Below, piece by piece: positions 36,194 through 45,501 of a stretch of 64,000 bases of DNA. The DNA comes from Streptomyces ambofaciens ATCC 23877. Lineage in GTDB: Bacteria > Actinomycetota > Actinomycetes > Streptomycetales > Streptomycetaceae. A program made the translations under genes and the position numbers. Numbering within the stretch: position 1 is the first letter of the stretch; each line of letters opens with the position of its first letter. Location: positions 2,901,001 through 2,965,000 of the forward strand of contig NZ_CP012382.1 in the NCBI RefSeq assembly GCF_001267885.1, in the 5' to 3' direction. The notes under the pieces are model-generated. The model worked only from the letters and a program-made list of their open reading frames with translations, made no database searches and was not told where the DNA came from.

Positions 36194-38134
36194 TCAGTTA
36201 CCGAGGTTGAGCGTCCCGGTGTTCTGGTAGGTATTGGTGACGTAGACGTTGGGGAACAGTTCCTCGGTCGTCCCGTTCGCCCGTTGGATCGTCGCGTGCA
36301 TCGTGACACCCGTCGGGATGGTGCTGCTCGCATCCTTGTAGACGGGTGTCACCTCGTAAAAGACCGCGTCGTTCGCCCCGAAGGCGGCGAGGGGGCCCTT
36401 GATGAGATTCCGCGTCTGGTCCTCGTACGTCCGCATGCTGGGTGTGCCCGTGTTCATCCCGGTGTGCCAGCACGGGACGAGGTTGGTGCGAGTCTTTTCA
36501 CTCGTGCCCTGGCCGCCGAGGCTTTTCGCGATGAGATGGCACCGGTCCTGCGAATAGGTGACACCGGCCGCGACCTTGAACGCATCCGCATCCTCCATCC
36601 CGGTAACCGGGTTGCTGGTCCCGGTCCCGCCGCCGGTATTGCGCCCCAGGCACGCCTGTGCCCGGGTCGGCCGCTGTCCGGGTCCGCTCGTGGGGACGGT
36701 CTTGTTGACGAGCGGAACCGCCTCGGTGGTGTTCCAGAACCAGCCGTCACCGTTGGGCAGCGAACCGGTCGGCCCCTTGGCGGCCAGGCAGTCCGCCTGC
36801 CCCGTCGTGTCCGGCGTCGAGACCGGCAGCTCGAACTCGTCGGCGTCGATCACCCGCTGGTCCTTGAAGCCGTCGGCGAGCTGTGTGTCGGCGAACTGCT
36901 TCTCGGCGGACGTGACATGGGCCTGCACGCAGGGCGCGGCGGGGTCGTGCGTATGGGCGTTGTTCAGGATGTACGTGTCCCATTCACCGTTGCCGAGATT
37001 GGGGATCACCTCGGCGCACCGGTCGCCGGCGGCACCGCCCTCCTTCGCCTCCCCGAAGGGGAAGTCGGCGCAGGTGTCGGTGACGACGAGGTCCGGCTCG
37101 GCCGTGAAACCGCCACAGGTGGCGGCGGTGCGGCCGGCCACGCCGCTCGTCGACCGGGTCAGCGGGCTGCCCTTCTTCCCCCAGGCACCGTTCAGGTTGT
37201 TCTGGGCCCAGCCGTAGGCGGCCACGGCCCCGCCCGCGTCCGCGCTCGTCGCCTTCATCGGCACGACGGCCATGACGGAGGGGACGGCACAGCCCGCCAC
37301 CGAAGTGCCGCCGACCGCGTCGTCGCACCGGATCTGACGCGCGTTCTTCCACGACGCGTTCGGGTCGGTGGCCGTCGCGCCCGGGGACGTCACGTACATC
37401 GCGTAGGACGTGAAGAAAGAGGCGGAGGAGCCCGTGGTCCGGGGCGAGGAGTAGGCGACGGTGCCGCTCAAAGTCTGGCCGAGCGTGATGCTGCCGCCGT
37501 ACCAGGGGGCGGTCTTGGTGGCCGTGCAGCCGACGTCGCAGGACGCGCGGAACTTGGCGTTCAGGGCGGTGACATCACCGGAGGCGCCTGTCATGGTGAC
37601 GGTGACCTGCTCGCTCCAACTCGTGGCGGTCGCCGAGAGGTCGGCGCCGGTCGAGACCGCCAGAGTGCCGCGTCCGATCTCCAGACCCCTGCTGTCGCGG
37701 AGGATGTAGGTGACGTTGATGCCGGTCACGCAGTAAGAGAAGCGCTCGTAACTGTAGTTGCCCGGCGTGGTGACGTCGCAGCTTCCGGCGGCAGCGGCAG
37801 CGGCAGCAGGGGCGGCGGCTGTGCGGGTCTTCGCCCTCGCTGGGGCAGGGGTGACCGTCACACAAGACTCGACGGCACCCGCGTGGCGCTCCTTGGAGCC
37901 CGGCACGGTGGCGGTGCAGTCCTCAGCGGAGCCGGCGGCGAACTTGCTGGTCTCGGTGGGCTCCGCGCTGGGCGCTGTTGAATTGGTGGTGGGCAAGGCC
38001 TTCGCCGTCCCCGGCGGCTCGGCCGCCTGGCTCGTCGCGGCTGGCGTGACGACGAGGGCCAGGGCGGTGAGGACGGTCAGAGCCGTTGAGCGGGCGCGTC
38101 TTCTCGAGGCGCGCCCGCCACGTATTCCGTGCAT
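36194..38134 (-). CDS. secreted protein with C-terminal DNA/RNA non-specific endonuclease
   Basis: 646 residues. An arginine-rich signal peptide (RRRARSTALTVLTALALVV, cleavage near TSQAAE) is followed by an Ala-rich segment and a beta-rich, cysteine-bearing middle region of unknown fold. The C-terminal ~120 residues match the Endonuclea_NS_2 type: SQDRCHLIAKSLGGQG (about 527-542; the family motif is DRGHLIA, here Gly is Cys), NLVPCWHTGMN, and YEVTPVYKD. The histidine is the expected general base. It lies between an ALF-repeat protein gene (80 bases upstream) and a DUF1963-like gene (31 bases downstream). A secreted nuclease toxin is the best guess; nutrient nuclease is the alternative. Confidence 0.82.
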   Translation of the reverse strand: MHGIRGGRASRRRARSTALTVLTALALVVTPAATSQAAEPPGTAKALPTTNSTAPSAEPTETSKFAAGSAEDCTATVPGSKERHAGAVESCVTVTPAPARAKTRTAAAPAAAAAAAGSCDVTTPGNYSYERFSYCVTGINVTYILRDSRGLEIGRGTLAVSTGADLSATATSWSEQVTVTMTGASGDVTALNAKFRASCDVGCTATKTAPWYGGSITLGQTLSGTVAYSSPRTTGSSASFFTSYAMYVTSPGATATDPNASWKNARQIRCDDAVGGTSVAGCAVPSVMAVVPMKATSADAGGAVAAYGWAQNNLNGAWGKKGSPLTRSTSGVAGRTAATCGGFTAEPDLVVTDTCADFPFGEAKEGGAAGDRCAEVIPNLGNGEWDTYILNNAHTHDPAAPCVQAHVTSAEKQFADTQLADGFKDQRVIDADEFELPVSTPDTTGQADCLAAKGPTGSLPNGDGWFWNTTEAVPLVNKTVPTSGPGQRPTRAQACLGRNTGGGTGTSNPVTGMEDADAFKVAAGVTYSQDRCHLIAKSLGGQGTSEKTRTNLVPCWHTGMNTGTPSMRTYEDQTRNLIKGPLAAFGANDAVFYEVTPVYKDASSTIPTGVTMHATIQRANGTTEELFPNVYVTNTYQNTGTLNLGN

Positions 38135-38169
38135 GGAGGCAGGAACTTTCCGTGAGGGGAGAGGAACAT

Positions 38170-38196
38170 GGGGCGCCGCCTGATGTGCGGCGCCCC
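38170..38196 (-). terminator. hairpin between the ALF-repeat and nuclease genes
   Basis: GGGGCGCCGC and its complement form a perfect 10-bp stem with a 7-nt loop, 18 bases past the ALF gene stop and 35 bases before the nuclease start. It could terminate or attenuate, setting unequal expression of the two genes. Confidence 0.6.
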
Positions 38197-38214
38197 TGGG
38201 GGAGACCGGCGTGA

Positions 38215-41200
38215 TCAGGCCGCCAGGCCGAAGAAGTCGCTAAGACCCTTCGTGGCGCTGGCGACCAGGTCCTCACCGGTGTCTGTGATCTTGCTGACGA
38301 CGGGCTTGACCAAGCCGCCCCCGAGGGCCTTGTCGGCGGCGCCGACCCACTTGTAGGCGCCGAAGGAGACCAGGCTCAGACCGCTGCCGACGGCGGACTC
38401 CCAGAAGGCGCCACTGGTGAAGCCGTGTTCGATGCCGGTGAAGAGGCTGCCGAGTGCGCCGACGCCCGCGGAGACGCCTGCGAAGAAGCCGGCCGCGGCG
38501 AGGGCCGGCGGGAAGACGGTGGCGGCGAGGGCACAACCGGCCGCCAGGAACGCGGCGCCGACGCTGACCACGTTGGCGGCGTCCGCGTAGAACTGGGCGT
38601 CGTTCCACCACTCGTCGCCGTCGCCGTCCGCGGTGCCGTTCGGGTTCACCTGGTTGTTCTTGTCGTTGTTGGCCGGGTCCCGCTGTGCCTCGCGATCCTC
38701 CAGGGACGCGAGCGCGGCTGCCTTGGCCTTCACTATCTCCTCGGCCCGCCTCTTGGCGGCGGCGATCTGCTTGGCCTCGGCGTACGCGCGGGCCGCGGCC
38801 TGCGCGTCGGCGGAGGCGGCGAGCTTCGCGGCGCGAGCCGCGGCGGCGGAGCGCTGAGCCTCGGCGGAGGAGGCGAGGGCCGCGCGGGCCGAGTCAACGG
38901 CCTTGTTGGCCGAGTAGTTCGCGGAGCGGGCGGCGCTGCGGGCGGTGACAGCGGCGTTCTTCGCCGTGGCGGCGGAGGCCCGGGCGTCGGCGGCCGACTT
39001 GTCGGCGGCGTTGGCGTTGTCGCGGGCCTGCTGGGCGTAGTCGTCGGCCTTGGCGGCAGCGTCGAGTGCCTTCTGTGCCCACTGCTGGGCCTCGGTGGCG
39101 GCGTTGCGGGCGTCGGCGGCGGCCTTCGACGCGAGGGCCGCGTCCTGCTGGGCCTTCTGCGCGACCTTCGCGGCAGCGGCGATGGCCCCGCGGACGGCCG
39201 CGACATGGGTGGCGGTGTCGAAGTCGAGCTGAGCCGTGCGGTACTGGACCACGGTGATGAAGTTGCGCAGCATCCACTGCGGTCCTTCGAGCGCGACCTC
39301 CCCGTATGCCTTGGTGAAGGCGCCACCGGTCCTGATCAGCTCGTTGGTCCGGACTCGGTCGTCCTCCTGGATGGCCAGCGGATAGGCGTGGTCGAAGAAG
39401 TAGTTGAGGGATTCGGTGGTGTTCTCGTCGAGCGCGTCGTTGCCGGCCTCCTTGACGGCCCTGCCGGGATCGTCATTGAGGATCTTGGTGATGGCGACAC
39501 GCAGGTCCTCGTCAGAAGCGCGCTTCATGCCGCCGGTGAGGAAGTCACCGACTGCCTTGGAGTCGGTGCTCTCCAGTGCGGCCGCTGCGGCCGCTGCGAC
39601 CTTCGGTCCGGCGATCGTCGCCACGTGCAGGGTGGTCTCGCGGTCGTCCTGCGTCTCGGCGAGCTCCCGGTCGAGGTCGATCCAGGCGTAGACGTCGTCG
39701 TCGGAGCCGGCGAGGGCGTGCTGGGCAGCCTGCCGGGTGTAGGCGCCTCGCGCGTCCATCAGGGCGACCGCGGCCTGTCGGCCCAGGGTCGCGGCGAGCG
39801 GCATGTCGCCGGAGTACAGCGCCTCTTCCGCCTTGGCTATGAGGTCCCTGGTCGCCTGGGTGGTGCGCTCCGCCATCAGCCGCTTCTCGCGGACGTCGGA
39901 GAGCTCGGCCCGCTCGATGGCGGCGAGCTGCTGGACCTCCTCGATGGCTTGCTGCTTGTCCTGCTCCAGGGTCTGCGCCTCGGCGGCGCGGGCGTTCTTC
40001 TCCACCTGGATGGCATCGCTGACCGCCTGGGTGGCGAGGTTGGCGGCCTTCATGGCCTCCGCGGCGTGGGCGGTCGACTTGTTGGCGTAATCGACGGCCT
40101 TGCCCGCGTACTTCACGGCCTCCTCGGCGGCGTCGGCAGCCTTGTCGGCGTGATCGGCGGCGGAGTTGGCGGCGTCACGGGCGGTGCGAGCGGCCTTGGC
40201 GGCGGCGGTGGCCAGTGCCTGGGCGGCGGAGGCGGCGTTGGTGGCGCGGTTGGCGGCGCTGGTGGCGATGGCGGCCTGGCGCTTGGCCTCGGCGGCCTCC
40301 CCCTGGGCGGCACCGGCGGAGACAGCGGCCTGGGCGGCGGCTGTCGCGGCGGCGGCCGAGTTGCGGGCGGCTGAGGCGGCGGCCAGGCCGGCGGCCGAGG
40401 ACGCGTCGCCGGCGAGAGCCGCCTTGGCGGCAGCAGCAGCGGCGCCGCGGGCCTTGGAGGCGGCGTTGCGGGCGGCGACCGCAGCGTTCTTGGCATTTTC
40501 CGCCTTGCCGGCGTCCTTGGACGCGGCTATCGCGGCGTTGTAGGCACGGGAGGCGGCATTGCCGGCCTTCGCGGCGGCCTGGGCGGCACCGGCGGCAGCC
40601 CAGGAGGCGCGACGGGAGGCCGTCACAGCGGCGTTGGAAGCGTTGACAGCGTTGCGGGCGGCGTCGGCCGCCCCCTTCGCCGCGCTGGCCGCCTTGCGTG
40701 CCGCGGCTGCCGACTTCTGCACGTCACTCTTCGCGGCGGCGGCTTCAGCGGCGGCCTTCTCGGCAGCCTCCTTGGCCTTGGCGGCGGCGGTCTCGGCACG
40801 GGCCCCGGCCTCTACGGCCAGGTTCGTCTGCTGCTCGGCACGTTTGCCCTCACGCTCGACGACGGCCACCAGCTCCTCAATGGTGGCCGACTCCTGGTCA
40901 CGGGCGCGCGCGATGTGCTGTCCGGTCTCGATGAACCACTCGACATCCTTCGCGGAGCCGCTGAGCGCGCGGTCCGCGTACTTCCGCACCTCCGGACCAC
41001 CGTTCATCAGCATGGTGCTGACCTGGATCCGCGTGTCCTCCAGCCGCGCGTCGTACTGCTCGTCGCTGAGGAAGGTGACGAGGGCCGCTTCGGTGCCGGC
41101 GTCCAGCGCGGCATTGGCCTCGCGCACCACGGCCCTGTCGCCGCTGGACGCGACGATGCTGGTGGCGACCCGGAAGTCCTCCAGCATGGCGGGGGCGAAA

Positions 41201-41598
41201 CCGGCCGTGAGGAAGTCGGCTATCGCGTCGTCCCCCTGGTCCAGGGCGGCGACAGCCTCGCGGCGCAGGCCCTTGCCCGCGCGGTCCAGGCTGCTGACGA
41301 TAGCGACCCGGTTGTCCTGCACGGTCTGCTGCGGCAGCGTCTGAGCCAGGAAGGTCTGAATTTCGGTGTCGGTCCCGGAGAGGGCGGTCGTGGCGGCGGC
41401 CCTGACGCCCTTACCGCCAGTCAGCCAGGCACGGACAGCCTTGGCGCGATCGGTGTCCGGCAGCGGTACCGGGGTGGTGCCTGCCGGCGTGGCGGCCGCC
41501 GCGGCGACCGGTCGCAGGACCGAGGGGGTCGCGGCGACAGCGGTCGCGGCCGCGAGAGCGCCGAGAACGCGGCGTCTGCTCCAAAATGCGGTCTGCAT
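38215..41598 (-). CDS. secreted ALF-repeat coiled-coil protein
   Basis: 1127 residues. A Tat-type signal (SRRRVLGALAAATAVAATPSV) leads to a first block of ALF repeats (about 50-235; units of about 43 residues such as LRREAVAALDQGDDAIADFL and VVREANAALDAGTEAALVTF). A long Ala-rich coiled coil follows (about 240-600), then a second ALF block (about 615-785), a second coiled coil (about 790-985), a D/N-rich hinge and a hydrophobic Gly/Ala-rich C-terminus (about 1030-1120). ALF repeats occur in actinobacterial polymorphic-toxin-like proteins. No nuclease motif is visible in this chain; the nuclease is in the next gene. A surface or secreted scaffold role is inferred. Confidence 0.85.
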   Translation of the reverse strand: MQTAFWSRRRVLGALAAATAVAATPSVLRPVAAAAATPAGTTPVPLPDTDRAKAVRAWLTGGKGVRAAATTALSGTDTEIQTFLAQTLPQQTVQDNRVAIVSSLDRAGKGLRREAVAALDQGDDAIADFLTAGFAPAMLEDFRVATSIVASSGDRAVVREANAALDAGTEAALVTFLSDEQYDARLEDTRIQVSTMLMNGGPEVRKYADRALSGSAKDVEWFIETGQHIARARDQESATIEELVAVVEREGKRAEQQTNLAVEAGARAETAAAKAKEAAEKAAAEAAAAKSDVQKSAAAARKAASAAKGAADAARNAVNASNAAVTASRRASWAAAGAAQAAAKAGNAASRAYNAAIAASKDAGKAENAKNAAVAARNAASKARGAAAAAAKAALAGDASSAAGLAAASAARNSAAAATAAAQAAVSAGAAQGEAAEAKRQAAIATSAANRATNAASAAQALATAAAKAARTARDAANSAADHADKAADAAEEAVKYAGKAVDYANKSTAHAAEAMKAANLATQAVSDAIQVEKNARAAEAQTLEQDKQQAIEEVQQLAAIERAELSDVREKRLMAERTTQATRDLIAKAEEALYSGDMPLAATLGRQAAVALMDARGAYTRQAAQHALAGSDDDVYAWIDLDRELAETQDDRETTLHVATIAGPKVAAAAAAALESTDSKAVGDFLTGGMKRASDEDLRVAITKILNDDPGRAVKEAGNDALDENTTESLNYFFDHAYPLAIQEDDRVRTNELIRTGGAFTKAYGEVALEGPQWMLRNFITVVQYRTAQLDFDTATHVAAVRGAIAAAAKVAQKAQQDAALASKAAADARNAATEAQQWAQKALDAAAKADDYAQQARDNANAADKSAADARASAATAKNAAVTARSAARSANYSANKAVDSARAALASSAEAQRSAAAARAAKLAASADAQAAARAYAEAKQIAAAKRRAEEIVKAKAAALASLEDREAQRDPANNDKNNQVNPNGTADGDGDEWWNDAQFYADAANVVSVGAAFLAAGCALAATVFPPALAAAGFFAGVSAGVGALGSLFTGIEHGFTSGAFWESAVGSGLSLVSFGAYKWVGAADKALGGGLVKPVVSKITDTGEDLVASATKGLSDFFGLAA

Positions 41599-42084
41599 AC
41601 AGGGCTTGCCCTTCTATTAGCGGATCGGCGACGTATCGGATTCGCGCCGTTCCGGACAGCGAGTCTGTGGCCCCACGCTCGCCACAATTCGCGCACAGTA
41701 TCAACAGTGTTGTTATTACACGGCAGTTATCGCTCTGTCGTGCCACTGACGGTGCGGGGTACATAATTTGACGGAACAACATGTTTTTGGCTGAAACCAT
41801 GACGCCAACCCACGGAGCCACTCCTCGAGGTGACACAAGTCACGGCAGGATCGCTTCCAATGTCCCCGTATGGGCACTTCACGGCGCTGGACGCGAGCGT
41901 GTCTCCGTGTTGGGATGCCACGGTCGAGGACGATCACCGGGGGGGCGGACAGTGCGTCACGGAGACGCGGTCAGTGCCGCGCCGGGGGGTGCATTCCGCG
42001 TGTGCGGATCCCCCTGCTTTCGACCTCTTTCGCAGCCGGTGGTTTTCATAATGCGGGCGAGGGCTTCGAAAAATTAGGGATGCA
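41599..42084. other. divergent intergenic region, AT-richer
   Basis: These 486 bases separate the ALF-repeat gene from the rightward secreted-protein gene and must hold both promoters. A palindrome CAACA-G-TGTTG lies at 41702-41712. No convincing coding frame is seen, and composition is clearly less GC-rich than the window average. Confidence 0.5.
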
Positions 42085-42633
42085 ATGAAAAAGACCAGCA
42101 CCAACGTCGGAGAGTCGCGGAAAATTCGGCTCACGGTACGGGTACTCGGCGCTGCCGCTGTCGGCGGCGCGCTGGCCTGGTTCGCGGTTGCCGGTGGCGT
42201 GCAGGGCGGGGTCACGGGCGCCGAGGGGGACGCCGCGCTGATCGCGGAGGACAGCCCCGGGTTTGCCGTGGAGGACTTCAACTACCCCGGAGCAGACAAG
42301 ATCCTGGCGGAGCAGAACATCGTCTTGAAGCGAGGCGACGGCCACATCACTCTTGCGGACTGCGTGACAGGAACCGGACAGCTGGAGCTCCTGGCCCGCG
42401 ACAGAGCCGACAAGATCTGCTTCAACACCATCGGCAACGAGGGCTGGCTGACTCTGGAGATCCCCGACGTCTTCTCGATCAAGGGCAACGACTACTCCAC
42501 CACGGTCGACATGACCGTGGGCACGGAGGAGACGTCCTACGAGATCGACAAGAACAGCTGGACACCGGTGGGCGAGACCGCGGACCCGGAGGGCCGCGAC
42601 CACATGCTCGTGGAAATCCGGGTCACCAAGTAA
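42085..42633 (+). CDS. secreted protein of unknown function
   Basis: 182 residues. A basic start (KKTSTNVGESRKIRL) precedes one hydrophobic segment (about 17-40), so it is exported or anchored. The mature part is acidic and contains two cysteines (LADCVTGTG and DKICFNTIGNEGWLTLEIP), probably one disulfide, and alternates beta-strand patterns. I recognise no family name. A frameshifted relative lies at 32578-32700, and both sit among exported proteins at the edges of the same accessory patch. It is divergent from the ALF-repeat gene. Confidence 0.8.
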   Translation: MKKTSTNVGESRKIRLTVRVLGAAAVGGALAWFAVAGGVQGGVTGAEGDAALIAEDSPGFAVEDFNYPGADKILAEQNIVLKRGDGHITLADCVTGTGQLELLARDRADKICFNTIGNEGWLTLEIPDVFSIKGNDYSTTVDMTVGTEETSYEIDKNSWTPVGETADPEGRDHMLVEIRVTK

Positions 42634-42973
42634 CCGCGATTCCGGAACCGCCTGCGGTGCTGACAGGGTCGGGACTCCCGCACCCCGGCCTCCGACAGCC
42701 GGTGGGCAGACGAGGAGAGAGGCTGGTCGCTCTCGGTGTCACCGGCGACCGGAAGGTCGCCGGCCTCGTCGCCTGACTCTCACGGGACCGGGCCGACAAC
42801 GGCTGTGCGACTGCCTCTGCGATACGGTGATCCTCCAGAGCCTGCCATGTCCGAACGGCCCGGGCGCCCGAGAGTGCAGCGCAAGGTCAGCCGGACAGGC
42901 TGGGAGGGCCGATCGGCGACACCCTGTTCACGCGGAGGAGTGCGGTGCGGTGGGGCGGGTACTCTCCGGCACC
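42634..42973. other. intergenic region, no gene seen
   Basis: 340 bases. It contains the hairpin at 42742-42763 and the promoter side of the isomerase gene. I see no further coding frame with family features. Confidence 0.5.
42742..42763 (+). terminator. hairpin downstream of the secreted-protein gene
   Basis: CCGGCGACC-GGAA-GGTCGCCGG, a perfect 9-bp stem with a tetraloop, about 110 bases past the stop codon. Confidence 0.55.
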
Positions 42974-43774
42974 ATGAAGCTGGCGTTCTCCACCCTCGGT
43001 GTCCCCGGCCTGCCCCTGACCGACGTACTGGGGCTCGCCACCGCGCACGGCTACCACGGTGTCGAATTGCGCGTCCACCCCGAAGAACCGGTGCATCCGG
43101 GCCTGGCCCCCGGCGAACGGGCCGCGGTGGCCGCCCGGTTCAAGGAGGCCGGTGTCGAACTGCTGGGCCTCGCGGGATACGCGCGCGTCGCCGCGCCCGG
43201 TGACGACGACGCCGTCCTCGCCGAACTGCGCGGACTGCTGGAGCTCGCCCGCGACCTGGGCGCCCCCTACGTCCGGGTCTTCCCCGGCGGCGGCACCGAC
43301 CAGAGCCCCGAGGAGGCCGACGCCACGGCCGCCCGGCGCCTGGGCACGGCCGCCGAGTACGCCACCGACCTGGACGTGCGCATCCTGCTGGAGACCCACG
43401 ACTCGCACCGCACCGGCGCCGACGCGATGCGCGTCCTCGGTCTGGTCGGGCACCGCCAGGTCGGCGCGCTGTGGGACGTGATGCACACCTGGCTCGGCGG
43501 CGAGCAGCCCTCCGAGAGCTACCTCGCCCTGGCCCCGCACCTCGGGTACGTCCAGGTCAAGGACATCGCCTCCGCCGACGACACCACCCCGCTCCCGCTG
43601 GGCACCGGCGTGCTGCCGCTCACGGAGGTGGTGGACGTCCTCTCCCGCCACGGCTGGGACGGCTGGCTGTGCTGGGAGTACGAGAAGCGGTGGTACGAGT
43701 CGGCGGCCCCGCTGCCCGAGCTGCTGGACGAGGGCCGCGAACACCTCGCCCGGCTCCTCAGCGACGCGGCGTGA
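42974..43774 (+). CDS. sugar phosphate isomerase/epimerase (TIM barrel)
   Basis: 266 residues of the xylose-isomerase-like TIM-barrel family: [12 protein letters not shown] at the start, [30 protein letters not shown], the metal ligand in [30 protein letters not shown] and the late [14 protein letters not shown]. The substrate is unknown. No strong ribosome-binding site precedes ATG 42974, so translation may be leaderless. Its 3' end overlaps the convergent acetyltransferase gene by 17 bases. Confidence 0.88.
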   Translation: MKLAFSTLGVPGLPLTDVLGLATAHGYHGVELRVHPEEPVHPGLAPGERAAVAARFKEAGVELLGLAGYARVAAPGDDDAVLAELRGLLELARDLGAPYVRVFPGGGTDQSPEEADATAARRLGTAAEYATDLDVRILLETHDSHRTGADAMRVLGLVGHRQVGALWDVMHTWLGGEQPSESYLALAPHLGYVQVKDIASADDTTPLPLGTGVLPLTEVVDVLSRHGWDGWLCWEYEKRWYESAAPLPELLDEGREHLARLLSDAA

Positions 43775-44408
43775 GGGCCGGCGCCGCGGACGCGGCGGAC
43801 CGCACCCTGCGCTCCAGCCGCTCCCGGCACCCGGGCCACTCCGCCGCCGTGACCGAGTAGATCGCGGAGTCACGGAGCCGGCCGTCCTCGCCCGGCGCCC
43901 AGGAGCGGGACCAGTTGCGCAGGACGCCCTCGAAGCGGGCGCCCGTCGCCTCGATCGCGGCGCGGGAGCGGTCGTTGCGGGCGTCCGTCTTGAGGTCGAC
44001 CCGGGACACGCGCCAGACCTCGAAGGCGTGGCGGAACAGGAGCAGCTTGGCCTCGGCGTTCACCCCGGTGCCCTGGGCCGAGCGGGCCAGCCAGGTGAAG
44101 CCGACCTCGACGGCGTCCAGCGCGTCGTCCGTCAGCCAGGAGCGGGGCTCCCAGTAGGACGTGGCGCCGACCACCCTGCCGGTGGCGAGGGACACCTGCG
44201 CGTAGGGGGCGAGCCGTCCCGTGGCCGCCCGGGCCAGCTGGGCGTCGATGTAGGCGCCGACCTCGTCGGCCTTCGGCACCCAGGTGAACGCGTAGCTGCC
44301 GCGGTCCTCCTCGGCCGCCGCCGCGAGGCCGGCCGCGTGCTGCGGGCCGAGCGGTTCCAGCCGTACCAGGGTTCCCTCGAGGACCGGACCCTCCAGTGTG
44401 AACGTCAT
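43758..44408 (-). CDS. GNAT family N-acetyltransferase (RimJ/RimL type)
   Basis: 216 residues. The order is typical: [55 protein letters not shown] (acetyl-CoA region), [22 protein letters not shown] and FEGVLRNW. It acetylates an amine using acetyl-CoA; the target is unknown. The ATG overlaps the EamA transporter stop (ATGA), so both are translated from one leftward transcript. Its 3' end runs 17 bases into the convergent isomerase gene. Confidence 0.9.
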   Translation of the reverse strand: MTFTLEGPVLEGTLVRLEPLGPQHAAGLAAAAEEDRGSYAFTWVPKADEVGAYIDAQLARAATGRLAPYAQVSLATGRVVGATSYWEPRSWLTDDALDAVEVGFTWLARSAQGTGVNAEAKLLLFRHAFEVWRVSRVDLKTDARNDRSRAAIEATGARFEGVLRNWSRSWAPGEDGRLRDSAIYSVTAAEWPGCRERLERRVRSAASAAPALTPRR

Positions 44409-45364
44409 CGGACGGATTCTTCCGCCGGGACGAGGACCCGTCCAGTCGATTCCGGCCCGGCGGTCTCGGTCCGGTCCGGCACGTGGACGCGGACGCGGAC
44501 CCGCCGGGAGGCGCCCGGGGAGAGCGTCGTCAGGGCCACCCCGCCCACCAGCAGTGCCGCCGCGCACCACCGCAGCGGGGTCACCTCCTCGCCGAGGAAG
44601 ACGGCCGCCGAGGACATGCCGAACACCGGGACCAGGAGGGAGAACGGCGCGACCGTCGAGGCGGGGTGACGGTGCAGCAGCCAGCCCCAGGCGCCGAAGC
44701 CGAAGACGGTCGAGATCCACGCGACGAACAGGATCGTGCCCGTGCCCTGCCAGTCCAGACCGCGCAGGGCCGCGAGGTCCCGCGACGGGCCCTCGGTCAG
44801 GAGGGAGAGGGCCAGCAGCGGGAGCACCGGGACGGTGGACACCCACACCATGAAGTTCAGCGCGTCGGGTGGGGAGGCCCTGCGGGTCAGGACGTTGGAC
44901 AGGCCCCACGCCGCGGCGGCGCCGACGACCATCAGGAAGGCGCCCAGCGGTCCGGAGGCCCCCTCGTCGACGGCCGCCACGCCGATGCCCGCGACGGCCA
45001 CCACCATGCCCAGCGCCCGCACGCCGGTGGGCCGTTCGCCCAGCACCGCCGCCGCGATCACCGCCGTGAACACCGCCTGGATCTGCAGGACGAGGGACGA
45101 CAGTCCGGCCGGCATGCCCGCGTCCATGCCCTGGAAGACCAGGCCGAACTTCGCGACCCCCAGTACCAGTCCCACCGCCGCGATCCACTTCCACGCCACC
45201 TTCGGGCGGCCCACGAAGAAGACGGCGGGGAGCGCCGCCGCCAGGAAGCGCAGGGCGGAGAAGAGCAGCGGCGGGAAGTGGTCGAGGCCTATCTCGATGA
45301 CCGTGAAGTTCACGCCCCAGGTGGCGGCGACGAGTACGGCGAGGAGGAGGTGGGAAGGGCGCAT
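44405..45364 (-). CDS. EamA/DMT-family exporter
   Basis: 319 residues with ten predicted membrane helices and two EamA repeats: [20 protein letters not shown] at the start, [20 protein letters not shown] closing repeat 1, and [20 protein letters not shown] with [17 protein letters not shown] in repeat 2. Such drug/metabolite transporters export amino acids or small metabolites. ATG 45364 is chosen over an upstream start because it opens directly into the first helix. It is divergent from a LysR regulator, which likely controls it. Confidence 0.9.
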   Translation of the reverse strand: MRPSHLLLAVLVAATWGVNFTVIEIGLDHFPPLLFSALRFLAAALPAVFFVGRPKVAWKWIAAVGLVLGVAKFGLVFQGMDAGMPAGLSSLVLQIQAVFTAVIAAAVLGERPTGVRALGMVVAVAGIGVAAVDEGASGPLGAFLMVVGAAAAWGLSNVLTRRASPPDALNFMVWVSTVPVLPLLALSLLTEGPSRDLAALRGLDWQGTGTILFVAWISTVFGFGAWGWLLHRHPASTVAPFSLLVPVFGMSSAAVFLGEEVTPLRWCAAALLVGGVALTTLSPGASRRVRVRVHVPDRTETAGPESTGRVLVPAEESVR

Positions 45365-45501
45365 GGCTCGAGGATCGCCCGGCTGAACCATGTAGCACCA
45401 GCGATGATTGCTGCATGATTGGATGAAGCACTGCTACTGAATGAACACTGCTACTACTGCTGCTACAGGTGCAGGTTCGTCCGAGGCCGGGAGCCCACGT
45501 C
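45365..45501. promoter_or_regulatory. divergent promoter region with ACTGCTACT repeats
   Basis: The intergenic space between the exporter and LysR genes is AT-rich for this genome. It carries CACTGCTAC at about 45426-45434 and again at 45446-45454, extended by TACTGCTGCTAC. It has the position expected of a LysR binding site. Confidence 0.45.

Noticed and set aside
38425..40374. Gly/Val-rich 649-codon frame antisense to the ALF-repeat gene
   Set aside because: It is the complement of alanine-rich coiled-coil codons (GCC/GCG giving GGC/CGC) and has no independent start signals.
41781..42077. Small open frames in the ALF divergent region
   Set aside because: They overlap each other on both strands, lack ribosome-binding sites and have no recognisable pattern.
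43758..43774. 17-base convergent overlap of isomerase and acetyltransferase genes as regulatory antisense
   Set aside because: Short convergent overlaps are common in this genome type; no extra structure supports regulation.
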